A stretch of DNA of 64,000 nucleotides from Rhodoferax sp. (GTDB lineage Bacteria > Pseudomonadota > Gammaproteobacteria > Burkholderiales > Burkholderiaceae_C): NCBI RefSeq assembly GCF_012927445.1, contig NZ_JABBPD010000001.1, forward strand, positions 496,001-560,000, in the 5' to 3' direction. The translations under genes and the position numbers were made by a program. The notes beneath the pieces were generated by a model. The model saw only the letters and a list, made by a program, of their open reading frames with translations. It was not told the origin of the DNA and searched no databases. Of the stretch, positions 9,460 to 18,330 are shown piece by piece (the first letter of the stretch is position 1; every line of letters begins with the position of its first letter).

Positions 9460-9690
9460 ATGAAAACTTTAATTGGCGCCTTGAGTTTGCTGTTGATTTT
9501 GACTTTCGTCGGCACGCTTGTCGTGAAGGAGTTGCAGGAGACAGCCGCTGCAGCAGGCGGCGCCAGTGCCGTTATTTATGCACCAACAACGGGGCAACGG
9601 CACCAAAGTGAAGTCAACCCATTCAGAAGAAGCTCGACCACACCGTGGAGCGAACCGTTCAGCACGTTCACCCTGCCCCCTAAAGAATAG
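9460..9690 (+). CDS. small membrane-anchored or secreted protein, tandem copy 2
   Basis: A 76-residue protein starting MKTLIGALSLLLILTFVG, aligned over its first 25 residues with the preceding 59-residue protein, then a polar tail rich in Ser, Thr and Pro. The tail differs completely from copy 1. No good ribosome site is seen before the ATG. Its 3' end overlaps the convergent mocA-like gene by 11 bases. Function unknown. Confidence 0.5.
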   Translation: MKTLIGALSLLLILTFVGTLVVKELQETAAAAGGASAVIYAPTTGQRHQSEVNPFRRSSTTPWSEPFSTFTLPPKE

Positions 9691-10291
9691 TCTTTGAGGG
9701 CAAAGTCCAAGCACGAGTCCCATCCGAAGTGGCTTTGCGCGCCAGCAGTTGCGCCACCCCGTTGAAATCATCGAGCGTGTCAATGTCGGTCACGACACCG
9801 ACATCCGTTACTACTAATTTCATAGCACCTCGCGCACGCACCACGGCGGCTGCACCTTGATTTCCTCTCAAACCCATGAGTTCATCGCGGCACACCGTGG
9901 AAAATCCGACCGGGTGCCCGCGTTGACCGTCAAACGTTGGCAGCACCACGGCCTGGCGCTCCAACGCGTGCGCCACGGCCCACAGCGTGGCTGGTTGGAT
10001 CAGCGGCAAATCGCCGGGCAGAATCAGCCACCCGGCGGCCTCCGGTGTCGCGTGAACCGCCGCGGCAATGGCGTCGCCCATGCCGGGGTGCGGTGCAAAC
10101 TCCAGATGGAAAGGCAAGCCGCTGGCACGCACGGCATCCAACGTGTGCTGCAGCACTGTTTTGCCCTGCAGCATGGCCTGCAACTTGTTGCCCTGGCCAC
10201 CGGAGGCCGTGAAGCGCTCGCCGCGCCCACTGGCCAGAATCAGGACGGTCGGTGGGTGGCCAAGCAAGAGGCGGGCTCCGGAACTGACCAT
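9680..10291 (-). CDS. mocA: MocA-like molybdenum cofactor cytidylyltransferase
   Basis: A 203-residue nucleotidyltransferase of the MobA/MocA group. The nucleotide-binding loop is LILASGRGERF followed by a conserved lysine context (GNKL), and the metal site is LPGDLPLI. MocA converts molybdopterin to the cytidine dinucleotide form used by xanthine-oxidase-family enzymes. It starts three bases after the stop of the Mo-subunit gene, so it very probably matures the cofactor for the enzyme encoded by the two genes before it. Confidence 0.82.
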   Translation of the reverse strand: MVSSGARLLLGHPPTVLILASGRGERFTASGGQGNKLQAMLQGKTVLQHTLDAVRASGLPFHLEFAPHPGMGDAIAAAVHATPEAAGWLILPGDLPLIQPATLWAVAHALERQAVVLPTFDGQRGHPVGFSTVCRDELMGLRGNQGAAAVVRARGAMKLVVTDVGVVTDIDTLDDFNGVAQLLARKATSDGTRAWTLPSKTIL

Positions 10292-10294
10292 GTG

Positions 10295-12577
10295 TCAAGC
10301 CAACTTGAAGGGCAATCCCCGCGGCGTCTTGCCGGTCAGTTTGGCGATGGCATTAGCGAATGCCGGGGCCAACGGCGGCAGCCCCGGCTCGCCCATGCCG
10401 GTGGGCGCATCCGCGCTGGGGACAATGTGCACCGCCATGCGGGGCATATCGGGCAGGCGCGCCACGATGTAGTCGGCAAAATTACTTTGTTCGACCACGC
10501 CGTCTTTGAAGGTGATGGCGGCACCGGGCAGGCAGGTGCCCAGTCCCATCAGCGCCGCACCTTGAACCTGGGCCTCAATGGTTTTGGGGTTGACCGCCAG
10601 ATTGCAGTGCACGCCGGCCGTGACCGCGTGCAGCTTGGGCACGCCTTTGGTGATCGAGGCTTCGGCCACATAGGCCACCACAGTGTCAAACGATTCATGC
10701 ACCGCCACGCCCCAGGCCTGGCCGGCGGGAAGCCGGCGCTTGCCATAACCCGATTGTTCGACCGCGAGCAGCAAAGCCGCTGTGTGACGCGGGTGTTTGT
10801 CGCCCAGCAGCTGCAACCGGTAAGCCACCGGGTCCTGCTGGGTGGCGCGGGCAATTTCGTCGATCAGCGTCTCCATCACATACGCGGTATGGGTGGAACC
10901 GACACTGCGCCACCATAGCACCGGCACATTGACCTTGGGGTGGTGCACCGAGAGGCGCATGGGCACGTCATAGGGGTCACGCATGCCTTCGAGCGCGGTG
11001 TTGTCAATGCCGTCCTTGATCATGAAGCCTTCAAAGGGCGTGCCCTGGGCAATGGACTGCCCCACCACCACATGGTCCCAGGCCAGCACCCGGCCCTTGG
11101 CATCGAAACCGATCTCGGCGCGGTGCACATGCAGAGGGCGGTAGTAGCCGCCTTTGATGTCGTCCTCCCGGCTCCACATCACCCGCACCGGCACCTCCAG
11201 GCCGGCCGCGCGGGCCAGTTTGGCCACGGTGCAGGCTTCGACCACGTAGTCGGCGGTGGGCACGGCACGCCGGCCAAAACCGCCGCCAGCCATCTGCACG
11301 TTGACCTTGACGTTGTTCGGCGCCACCTCCAGCACCTTGGCCGCGGCCAGCGCATCAAAACCCGGCATCTGGGTGCCCAGCCATAAATTAACTTTGGCGT
11401 CGGGCCCCTGGCCCGTGACCTGCACCGTGCAATTGAGCGGCTCCATGGGCGCATGGGCCAGGTACGGAAAGGTGAACTCCGCGCTGATTTTCTTCGGTGC
11501 CTTGGCCAAGGGCGCCATGTCCGCCTTGAATTTCACCATCCCGGTCTTTTTCGCTAAAGCTTGGTAGCTGGCCAACTGCGCCACGCTGTCGACCTTCTCC
11601 ACGGCGGCAGTGTCCCACTCCAGCTTTAATGCATCGCGCCCCTGTTTGGCGGCCCAATAGCCTTGCGCCACCACCGCCACCCCTTCACCGCCGCGGTCGG
11701 TGGGCATGCGGAACACGGCCTTGACGCCGGGGATGGCTTTGGCCGCACTGTCGTTCACGGTTTTGAGTTTGGCGCCAAACACCGGCGCATGCACCACCAC
11801 GGCCGTGAGCATGCCGGGCAGTTGCATATCCATGCCAAAGTTTTGCGTGCCGGTCGATTTGGCCCGCGCATCCAGCCGGAGCGTTGCCTTGCCGATGAGG
11901 CGGAAATCTTTCGGCTCCTTGAGCGTCACTTTTTGCGGCACGGGCATGGTCATGGCCGCTTCGGCCAAATCCCCATAGGTCAGCACCTTGCCACCTGGCC
12001 CCATCACCTTGCCGTTTTCGGTACGCAGGCTGCCGGGGTCGACTCCCCATTGCGCCGCCGCGGCCGCCAGCAACATGGCGCGAGCCCGTGCGCCCAACTC
12101 ACGGTACTGGGTGAAGGAATGCTTGATCGAGCCGGAGCCGCCGGTCAGGTGCATGCCAAAGACCGGGTCGACATAGGCCGCATCGGCGTCACCATGCACG
12201 CCGCGCACGCGCGTCCAGTCGGCGTCGAGCTCTTCCGCCAGAATCATCGGCAGCGCCGTCAGCACACCCTGGCCGAACTCCAGCCGGTTGACGGTTACGG
12301 TCACCGTGCCATCTTTGTCAATGCGCACAAAGGCAGCGGGTTGTTGAAACGGTTTCAGCCCGTCCGGTGCCGCTGCGGGTGCTGCGCCTTGTGCGCCGGC
12401 CACCAGCGGGTAAGCGCCCAGTGCAAAGCCCGAAGCCACGCTCATTTTCAGAAAAGTGCGCCGTGGCAGTGCCTCACTTGCTATTGATTTAGAAGTGCCT
12501 TGCGCACGCTCCATGCGGGCTAGTAGCCCTTTTGGCAATTGATGGGCCAAGTCACCGAAGGCGGAGTCGATATGCAT
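10295..12577 (-). CDS. molybdopterin-binding subunit of a Tat-exported aldehyde/isoquinoline oxidoreductase (IorB-like)
   Basis: A 760-residue large subunit of the xanthine dehydrogenase superfamily, IorB/AldDH type. A twin-arginine motif (RRTFLKMSVASGFALG) lies at about residues 39-54, behind an unusually long N-terminal stretch, so the complex should be exported folded to the periplasm. Cofactor-binding segments include QMAGGGFGRRA and, near the C-terminus, GMGEPGLPPLAPAF, which carries the catalytic glutamate. The 2Fe-2S partner is encoded just upstream and a MocA-like enzyme just downstream. The substrate may be an N-heterocycle or aldehyde. Confidence 0.9.
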   Translation of the reverse strand: MHIDSAFGDLAHQLPKGLLARMERAQGTSKSIASEALPRRTFLKMSVASGFALGAYPLVAGAQGAAPAAAPDGLKPFQQPAAFVRIDKDGTVTVTVNRLEFGQGVLTALPMILAEELDADWTRVRGVHGDADAAYVDPVFGMHLTGGSGSIKHSFTQYRELGARARAMLLAAAAAQWGVDPGSLRTENGKVMGPGGKVLTYGDLAEAAMTMPVPQKVTLKEPKDFRLIGKATLRLDARAKSTGTQNFGMDMQLPGMLTAVVVHAPVFGAKLKTVNDSAAKAIPGVKAVFRMPTDRGGEGVAVVAQGYWAAKQGRDALKLEWDTAAVEKVDSVAQLASYQALAKKTGMVKFKADMAPLAKAPKKISAEFTFPYLAHAPMEPLNCTVQVTGQGPDAKVNLWLGTQMPGFDALAAAKVLEVAPNNVKVNVQMAGGGFGRRAVPTADYVVEACTVAKLARAAGLEVPVRVMWSREDDIKGGYYRPLHVHRAEIGFDAKGRVLAWDHVVVGQSIAQGTPFEGFMIKDGIDNTALEGMRDPYDVPMRLSVHHPKVNVPVLWWRSVGSTHTAYVMETLIDEIARATQQDPVAYRLQLLGDKHPRHTAALLLAVEQSGYGKRRLPAGQAWGVAVHESFDTVVAYVAEASITKGVPKLHAVTAGVHCNLAVNPKTIEAQVQGAALMGLGTCLPGAAITFKDGVVEQSNFADYIVARLPDMPRMAVHIVPSADAPTGMGEPGLPPLAPAFANAIAKLTGKTPRGLPFKLA

Positions 12578-12598
12578 GATGAGGTCCTCGCGTGGGGG

Positions 12599-13057
12599 TT
12601 AAGCCAAGGTCGCCGCAGCGGCGTGGATGGCGCTGCGCACGCGGGCATAGGTGCCACAACGGCAGATGTTGCCGGCCATGGCCGTATCGATATCGGCATC
12701 GCTGGGCTTTTTGTTGCCCTTGAGCAAGGCCGTGGCGCTCATGACTTGCCCGCTTTGGCAGTAGCCGCACTGCGCCACATCGTGCGCAATCCAGGCGGTT
12801 TGCACGGCCAGGCCGACCTGGTCAGCGCCCACGGCTTCGATGGTGGTGATTTTTTTGCCCGCCGCCGCGGAGATCGGCGTGACACAGGAACGCGTGGCCA
12901 CGCCATCCAGATGCACGGTACAGGCACCACACAAGGCCACGCCACAGCCGAATTTGGTGCCGGTCAGGCCCAGCGTGTCGCGCAGAGCCCACAGGATGGG
13001 CGTTGTTGGATCGGCATCGACCAGCGTGTCTTTGCCGTTGATGTTGAGCGTTGGCAT
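12599..13057 (-). CDS. 2Fe-2S subunit of molybdenum hydroxylase (IorA-like)
   Basis: A 152-residue electron-transfer subunit. The plant-ferredoxin-type cluster ligands are C38, C43, C46 and C58; the second cluster ligands are C97, C100, C132 and C134 (CGYC and ICRCG). Both clusters look complete. The ATG at 13057 follows GAGGAG, so the 13-residue upstream extension of the frame is not used. First gene of the three-gene molybdenum hydroxylase operon. Confidence 0.92.
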   Translation of the reverse strand: MPTLNINGKDTLVDADPTTPILWALRDTLGLTGTKFGCGVALCGACTVHLDGVATRSCVTPISAAAGKKITTIEAVGADQVGLAVQTAWIAHDVAQCGYCQSGQVMSATALLKGNKKPSDADIDTAMAGNICRCGTYARVRSAIHAAAATLA

Positions 13058-13230
13058 GGGGGTCTCCTCGGTCAGCGGCCACAGCGGCCGAGCCAACCGA
13101 ATGTAATGGAATTCCGGGAATTCTGCTGCCCGGCTAAAGCGGCTCTGGCGTCACGTTTTGAAAGCCGCCGCCACTGCCCCAAACGGCCCACTTTGGCCAC
13201 GGGGTTTTATTCGGGCAAGCTGTACTCGCG

Positions 13231-14148
13231 TCAACCGGCGAAGTCATAGGATCCGTCGACTTTCAGGTTTTCAGAGAGAAAATCCAACAAGCGGCGGACG
13301 GCCGGAACCAGTGCGCGCCGGGCCGGAAACATGGCATGCGTGATGCCCGGCGGCGGCCCCCAGCCGGGCAGTACCTCGACCAATGTGCCGTCTTTCAGGT
13401 GAGAACGGCACATGTAGTCAGGCAGCATCGTCGCGCCGGTGCCTTGCACGACCGCGAACGCGAGCGTCATCAGATCGTCGGCCACATACCGCGGCTCGTG
13501 CGAATGGACGAACACCTGGCCATGGGGGCCTTCGAGTCGCCAGCTGCTTCTTCTTTCGCCAACCGACATGGATACGGTGTCAAGTCGCGACAAATCTGCA
13601 GGCGCCAGCACTGGGCCTTGCCTGCGCAGCTGATCCGGACTGGCCACCAGGACAAGGCGGCTGACGCCAAAAGTCATGGCGACAAGCGTTGCACTGTCTT
13701 CGATTTGAGTTCGCACGCGCAGCGCAAGGTCGACTCCATCTTCGATGGGATCGACTGGCCGATTGAGCACCCGCATCTCGATGTGCACCTGCGGATAGCG
13801 TTTCAAAAAAATTGGCAGCAATGGCCCCATGGCGCTCTGAGCCAGGGTCACGGGACAACTCAACCGTACGGTTCCGCGTGGCTCAGTCTGCACCTGCGCG
13901 ATGGCTTCATACGCGGCCTGCGCCGCCTCCCGCATCTCGACACAGTACCGTAAATACAACTCGCCAGCCTGCGTAAGTGACAGCTTGCGTGAGCTGCGTT
14001 GCATGAGCTGCACGCCCAGTTTCGCCTCAAGGCCGGCCACGCGTCGTGACAGTCGCGACTTTGGCACCCCCAAGGCCCGACTGGCCGCAGTAAACCCGCC
14101 GCGCTCGGCCACTTCGGCAAAAAAAACCATGTCGTTGAGGTCTTGCAT
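13231..14148 (-). CDS. LysR-family transcriptional regulator
   Basis: A 305-residue regulator with the N-terminal winged helix (FFAEVAERGGFTAASRALGV, residues about 8-27) and a C-terminal effector-binding domain. It is transcribed away from azoR with 133 bases between them, the arrangement expected if it controls azoR and itself. By the usual LysR logic a quinone-like, azo or electrophilic compound could be the inducer; this is inference. Confidence 0.9.
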   Translation of the reverse strand: MQDLNDMVFFAEVAERGGFTAASRALGVPKSRLSRRVAGLEAKLGVQLMQRSSRKLSLTQAGELYLRYCVEMREAAQAAYEAIAQVQTEPRGTVRLSCPVTLAQSAMGPLLPIFLKRYPQVHIEMRVLNRPVDPIEDGVDLALRVRTQIEDSATLVAMTFGVSRLVLVASPDQLRRQGPVLAPADLSRLDTVSMSVGERRSSWRLEGPHGQVFVHSHEPRYVADDLMTLAFAVVQGTGATMLPDYMCRSHLKDGTLVEVLPGWGPPPGITHAMFPARRALVPAVRRLLDFLSENLKVDGSYDFAG

Positions 14149-14281
14149 TGGTTTATCGTCCTATATTTGAAACGGTACAGCGCAATTTTGGTGACTTATC
14201 AATCAATCGATTCACAAATAGAATGATTATTAGGCCGACTAGCTTCAATGTCGGCACTTTCCACGAAAGAATTTATTGATC

Positions 14282-14929
14282 ATGAAACTGCTACACGTCG
14301 ATTCCAGCATCCTGGGCACCAGCTCCGTCTCTCGCCAACTCAGCGCCGAAGCCGTCGTCCAATGGCGCCAGAGCCATCCCGATACCACGGTCGAGTACCT
14401 CGACCTCGCGCTGAATGCGCCCAACCATTTCAGCGCCGACGCGCTCGGCATCAAGACGGGCGTCCAGGCCGCACCCACCGAAGCGCAACGCTTTGAAAAT
14501 GCCGTGTCCGAACAACTGGTGAGCCAGTTTCTCGCATCGGATGTGATCGTGATTGGGGCCCCGTTTTACAACTTCAGCATCCCGACCCAGCTCAAGGCCT
14601 GGATCGATCGCCTCGCGCAAATCGGCCGCACCTTCAAGTACACCGACAAGGGTCCCATCGGTCTTGCAACCGGCAAAACAGTGATCGTGGCGTCATCGCG
14701 CGGTGGCGTCTACTCCACCAGCGAAGGCGGTCAGGCCATGGAGCACCAAGAGAGCTATCTCAAGGTTGTCTTCGGCTTCTTCGGTATCACCGACGTGCGC
14801 TTTGTTCGCGCCGAAGGCGTTGCGATGGGCGAAACGTCCAAGGCCGCCGCACTGAGCGCCGCACGTGCCGACATCACCGCCGTGACTGGCAAAGCAACCC
14901 CTCAGGACGTCGAGGCCGCCATCGCCTGA
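14282..14929 (+). CDS. azoR: FMN-dependent NADH-azoreductase
   Basis: A 215-residue flavodoxin-fold quinone/azo reductase. The flavin phosphate loop is [12 protein letters not shown] near the N-terminus; the segments [17 protein letters not shown] and ASSRGGVY are AzoR hallmarks. The family reduces quinones and azo dyes with NADH and protects against electrophiles. The ATG at 14282 is preferred over a TTG six bases earlier. It lies divergent from a LysR regulator. Confidence 0.93.
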   Translation: MKLLHVDSSILGTSSVSRQLSAEAVVQWRQSHPDTTVEYLDLALNAPNHFSADALGIKTGVQAAPTEAQRFENAVSEQLVSQFLASDVIVIGAPFYNFSIPTQLKAWIDRLAQIGRTFKYTDKGPIGLATGKTVIVASSRGGVYSTSEGGQAMEHQESYLKVVFGFFGITDVRFVRAEGVAMGETSKAAALSAARADITAVTGKATPQDVEAAIA

Positions 14930-14934
14930 GGCCG

Positions 14935-14956
14935 ATGCGCCGCCTGTGCGGCGTAT
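14935..14956 (+). terminator. hairpin after azoR
   Basis: ATGCGCCGC and GCGGCGTAT face each other across four bases, six bases after the azoR stop, with one G-U pair. There is no following T run, so termination is only likely. Confidence 0.45.
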
Positions 14957-15293
14957 TGACCTTCAAACGGGCACGCAATTATTCGCCCCAGTTCGGCCAC
15001 AAGCTCCCGCTAATTTCGTAGTGGTGGCCCAGCAACAGTGTCGTCAAGAAAGCAGGCCTTGGGGCGGCGTCATTTTCATGATGGATCAACGGGCCTGCAC
15101 CCCCGCCCATCCTGCGCAGAGGGGCAGCTAATTAAGAGGCCAATAACGCATTCAAATTAAGCGCAAAAGCCCCTGTGCGGCGCATCCAGTCAAAATCGAC
15201 CAAAATCGTCTGTCGTGGTCGCTAAAAAAATACCGTTTTATTCATTGCCAGGAAAAGTCATGAACCGGCGGTCGTTGTGACGCAAAACACGCT
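14957..15293. other. intergenic region before the MFS gene
   Basis: About 340 bases with no coding pattern I trust; the short open frames here lack ribosome sites and family resemblance. It should contain the promoter of the MFS exporter. Confidence 0.4.
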
Positions 15294-16769
15294 TTGAGCA
15301 ATCCTTCAACCCTTGACGAAATGCAGGCGCGCCATGGTCAGCGTTACCGCTGGCTGTTGCTGCTGTCGGTCATGGTCGGGACGATGGCGTCCATCATGTC
15401 GTCGACCATCATCAATGTCGCGATTCCCGACATGAGCCAGCATTTCTTGCTGGGTCAAGAACGGGCTCAATGGGTAACTTCTGGCTTTATGGTGGCCATG
15501 ACCGTGTCCATGCTGACCACCCCCTGGATGCTGGCACGTTATGGTTACCGTCGTACCTATGTGGCTACCATGATCTTGCTGCTGGTGGGGGGCATCGGTG
15601 GCGGCTTTGCCAATACCTTCTCTTTCGTGTTAGCGGCACGTGTCGCCGAGGGTCTGGCGGCTGGCATCGTACAGCCCATTCCGGCCATCATCATCATGCG
15701 GGCTTTTGAGCCGCATGAGCAAGGACGGGCCAGCGGCATCTTTGGCATGGGCGTGGTGTTAGCGCCCGCTATCGGCCCCAGCGTTGGTGGTGTGTTGGTC
15801 GATTTGTTTGGCTGGCGTTCCATTTTCTTCATGGTGGTGCCTTTTTGCCTGGCCTCGCTGTGGCTGGCCTATCGCTATGTACCGGTCACAGCACCCGGGA
15901 ATGTGGCGGCCAACCGCAAGGGGGCCTCGCTGGACTGGGGCGGCCTGCTGCTGGTCAGCGCCGGCACTTTATGCCTGCTCAACGGCATGGTGGCACTGCA
16001 TGGCGACTCCCTGCTCGAAGCAACGCTGTTGCTGAGCGGAGCCGTTCTGGCGCTCATACTTTTCATCGGGTGGCAGCGGCGCATGACCCGCACGAATCGG
16101 GAACCGCTGATGAACCTGGCGCTGTATGGTTATCGTCCGTTCGCGATGGGCAGCATCGTCGCGTTCATCTACGGCACCGCGTTGTTTGGTTCAACCTACC
16201 TGTTGCCGGTCTACATGCTGTTGGGGCTGGGTTTGTCAGCCTCGCTGGTGGGCAGCATTTTGTTGCCCGCCGGTTTTGTCTTGGCCGTCACGATTGCGCT
16301 GGTTGGACGTCTCGCCGACCGCCATCCCACCTACCTGCTGGTCAGCATCGGTCTGGCACTGCTGGCCCTGTCCTTTTCGCTGATGCTGACGGTGACACTG
16401 AACAGCGCGCTCTGGCTCCTGGTGGTCTGGGGTACCTTAGGGCGTCTTGGGTTGGGTTTTATTTTGCCGTCGCTCAATCTGGGTTCGTTGCGGGCGCTGG
16501 ACAAAACCCTGATTTCACAGGGTTCCAGCACGATCAGTTTTGTGCGAATGCTGGGCGGCGCGATTGGCGTCAGCCTGTGTGGCATTGTTCTTGAATGGCG
16601 ACTGGCCGTTCATGGCGATTCTCTGACGGTCGCCGCCACCAGCCCAGCCCGGCTGGCGGCCTTCAACGAAACTTTTCTGATGTTGGCGGCGCTGTGCGCG
16701 CTGGCGCTGCTGGCCGCATGGCGGCTGCGCGAAATCCCTGTTGCACGCGCCCTCCATCCCGAAAATTGA
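15294..16769 (+). CDS. MFS transporter, DHA2 (EmrB/QacA-like) family, 14 membrane segments
   Basis: Up to 491 residues with about 14 hydrophobic segments, the size of DHA2 drug/proton antiporters. The segment INVAIPDMSQHFLLG after the first helix and RVAEGLAAGIVQP in the fourth to fifth helix region match the family. The start is either a TTG at 15294 or the ATG at 15318, neither with a strong ribosome site. It probably exports toxic organic compounds. The TauE gene follows after 42 bases, perhaps in the same transcript. Confidence 0.88.
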   Translation: MSNPSTLDEMQARHGQRYRWLLLLSVMVGTMASIMSSTIINVAIPDMSQHFLLGQERAQWVTSGFMVAMTVSMLTTPWMLARYGYRRTYVATMILLLVGGIGGGFANTFSFVLAARVAEGLAAGIVQPIPAIIIMRAFEPHEQGRASGIFGMGVVLAPAIGPSVGGVLVDLFGWRSIFFMVVPFCLASLWLAYRYVPVTAPGNVAANRKGASLDWGGLLLVSAGTLCLLNGMVALHGDSLLEATLLLSGAVLALILFIGWQRRMTRTNREPLMNLALYGYRPFAMGSIVAFIYGTALFGSTYLLPVYMLLGLGLSASLVGSILLPAGFVLAVTIALVGRLADRHPTYLLVSIGLALLALSFSLMLTVTLNSALWLLVVWGTLGRLGLGFILPSLNLGSLRALDKTLISQGSSTISFVRMLGGAIGVSLCGIVLEWRLAVHGDSLTVAATSPARLAAFNETFLMLAALCALALLAAWRLREIPVARALHPEN

Positions 16770-16811
16770 AATACATCGCACCACCCCACCCTCGAACTTC
16801 CAGGATTATTC

Positions 16812-17552
16812 ATGTTGATTTCCCTCATTCTTGTTGCCGGCATTTGGGCTGGCCTGCAAAACTCATTGGCGGGCGGTGGCTCATTCATCACTTTACCGGC
16901 CTTGATTCTGACCGGCATGTCACCGCTGGCGGCCAATATCACTTCAACGGTTGCCCTCTTTCCGGGTCAGGTGACTTCAGGCATTGCCGGGCGCAGCTTG
17001 GTGTCAGGTGCGGGTAAATTGTCTTTCTGGGCTTTGTTTGGGATCAGCATCTTGGGGGGCGCACTGGGCGGCTTACTGTTGCTCAACACCCCCTCCGATG
17101 TTTTTGCCCATTTGGTGCCCTGGCTGGTGCTCTTTGCCACGCTCGTTTTTGCCTGGGGCAGTTTTTTCCGTAAAACGGGTGAAAGTACGCTCCATCTCGG
17201 CCCGGTCAGCACGGCCACGGCGCAATTCCTGATTGCCATTTATGGCGGCTATTTTGGTGGTGGCATTGGTTTCTTGATGATGGCGGCCCTGACCATGGCC
17301 GGCCTGTCGACCCGGGTCGCGGCTGCCACCAAGAACGCGCTGGCCGGGGTGATGAATGCCGCTGCGGTGGCGCTATTTTTAACGTCCCCCCAAGTGCACT
17401 GGTACGAAGCCTGCGTGTTAGGTGCCGGCGCCATCGTTGGCGGCTTATTGGGTTCCTGGGCGTTGCACCGCGTCAATGAAAAAGTCTTGCGACTGGCGGT
17501 TGTCGGTCTTGGTGTGGTGCTCACCATCGGGCTGTTCGTGAAGCCGATTTGA
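16812..17552 (+). CDS. TauE/SafE family sulfite/organosulfonate exporter-like membrane protein
   Basis: A 246-residue membrane protein with about eight hydrophobic segments. The N-terminal GGGSFITLPALILTGMSPL and the internal repeat GGYFGGGIGFLMMAAL are the duplicated DUF81 signature. Members export small anions such as sulfite or sulfoacetate, but many have unknown substrates. It is likely co-transcribed with the MFS gene before it. Confidence 0.88.
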   Translation: MLISLILVAGIWAGLQNSLAGGGSFITLPALILTGMSPLAANITSTVALFPGQVTSGIAGRSLVSGAGKLSFWALFGISILGGALGGLLLLNTPSDVFAHLVPWLVLFATLVFAWGSFFRKTGESTLHLGPVSTATAQFLIAIYGGYFGGGIGFLMMAALTMAGLSTRVAAATKNALAGVMNAAAVALFLTSPQVHWYEACVLGAGAIVGGLLGSWALHRVNEKVLRLAVVGLGVVLTIGLFVKPI

Positions 17553-17651
17553 CGCCCTCTCAACCTGCACTGCGGGCAATAGGGGTCCGACTGCGCCTGA
17601 CCTTGAGCGCGCAAGCCACTGCGTTGTCTCCTCCCCCAAAACACCACGCAC

Positions 17652-17687
17652 AAAAAAAAGGGAGCCGAGTAAACCCGGCCCCCCTTT
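17652..17687 (-). terminator. factor-independent terminator of the Ala-rich protein gene
   Basis: On the minus strand a stem with arms AAAGG..GGCCGGG and CGGCTCCCTTT is followed by eight T. It lies 16 bases beyond the stop of the 17703-18041 gene. Confidence 0.75.
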
Positions 17688-17702
17688 ACAAAATTGGTTT
17701 GA

Positions 17703-18041
17703 TTATTTGGCTGCAGGTGTAGCTGGTGTTGCTGGTGTTGCTGGTGTTGCAGGAGTAGCAGCGTCAGCCTTCTTGGCGGGTGTGGCTTTTTGAGCCTTCT
17801 TGGCTGTGTGGGCTGGCTTTGAAGCGGCGTCCACAGGTGCAGTTGCAGTTGCAGCAGCGTCTTTCACAACGGGCGCCTCAACCTTCTTGGTCGCGTGCTT
17901 GCTTGTTGCCGCAGCAGGCGCGGTCACGGCAGCGGGAGCGGTGGTTGCCGCATCTTTGGGGGCAACAGGCGCCTGGGCAAACGAAACAGCAGCAACGCTG
18001 GAAAACAACACAGTAGCGATCAGGTTTTTGATATTCGACAT
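17703..18041 (-). CDS. secreted Ala/Lys/Pro-rich low-complexity protein
   Basis: A 112-residue protein with a clear signal peptide (cut after AAVSFA at about residue 22) and a mature part made almost only of Ala, Thr, Pro, Lys and Val. It ends in five Ala-Thr-Pro type units (TPATPATPATPATPA) encoded by a near-perfect 9-base tandem repeat at about 17709-17753. The basic, helix-breaking tail resembles histone-like or cell-envelope tail proteins common in this group. A terminator follows. Function unknown. Confidence 0.75.
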   Translation of the reverse strand: MSNIKNLIATVLFSSVAAVSFAQAPVAPKDAATTAPAAVTAPAAATSKHATKKVEAPVVKDAAATATAPVDAASKPAHTAKKAQKATPAKKADAATPATPATPATPATPAAK

Positions 18042-18330
18042 GTTTAATACTCACTCATAAAGCGACAGTCGCATGAGCTCCGACTGTCATAAGCGAGCCA
18101 GAATTTCGTTCGGGCTTGTACCTACAACGTCAGGTTGATAGCGGCGTTGACGGCGGATACTTTTCATTACAAAGAGCCCGGGCGGCGAGATTCAGCGGTA
18201 TCGCCCTGCCACCCCCCAGGCATTGACGCGCCCACATGCAAAAGTTCAATATGATCCGTTAACGCCGGTGGTGCATGGTTTGCCCACGAAACCCCCGACA
18301 TGGATTCCAACGCTCAATGAACTACCCCAC

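Noticed and set aside
11663..12487. 274-codon open frame on the plus strand
   Set aside because: Antisense to the molybdenum subunit gene; His/Arg/Gly-rich shadow translation.
17703..17760. short tandem repeats as a CRISPR array
   Set aside because: The units are 9 bases without spacers and encode Ala-Thr-Pro in frame; this is a coding repeat.
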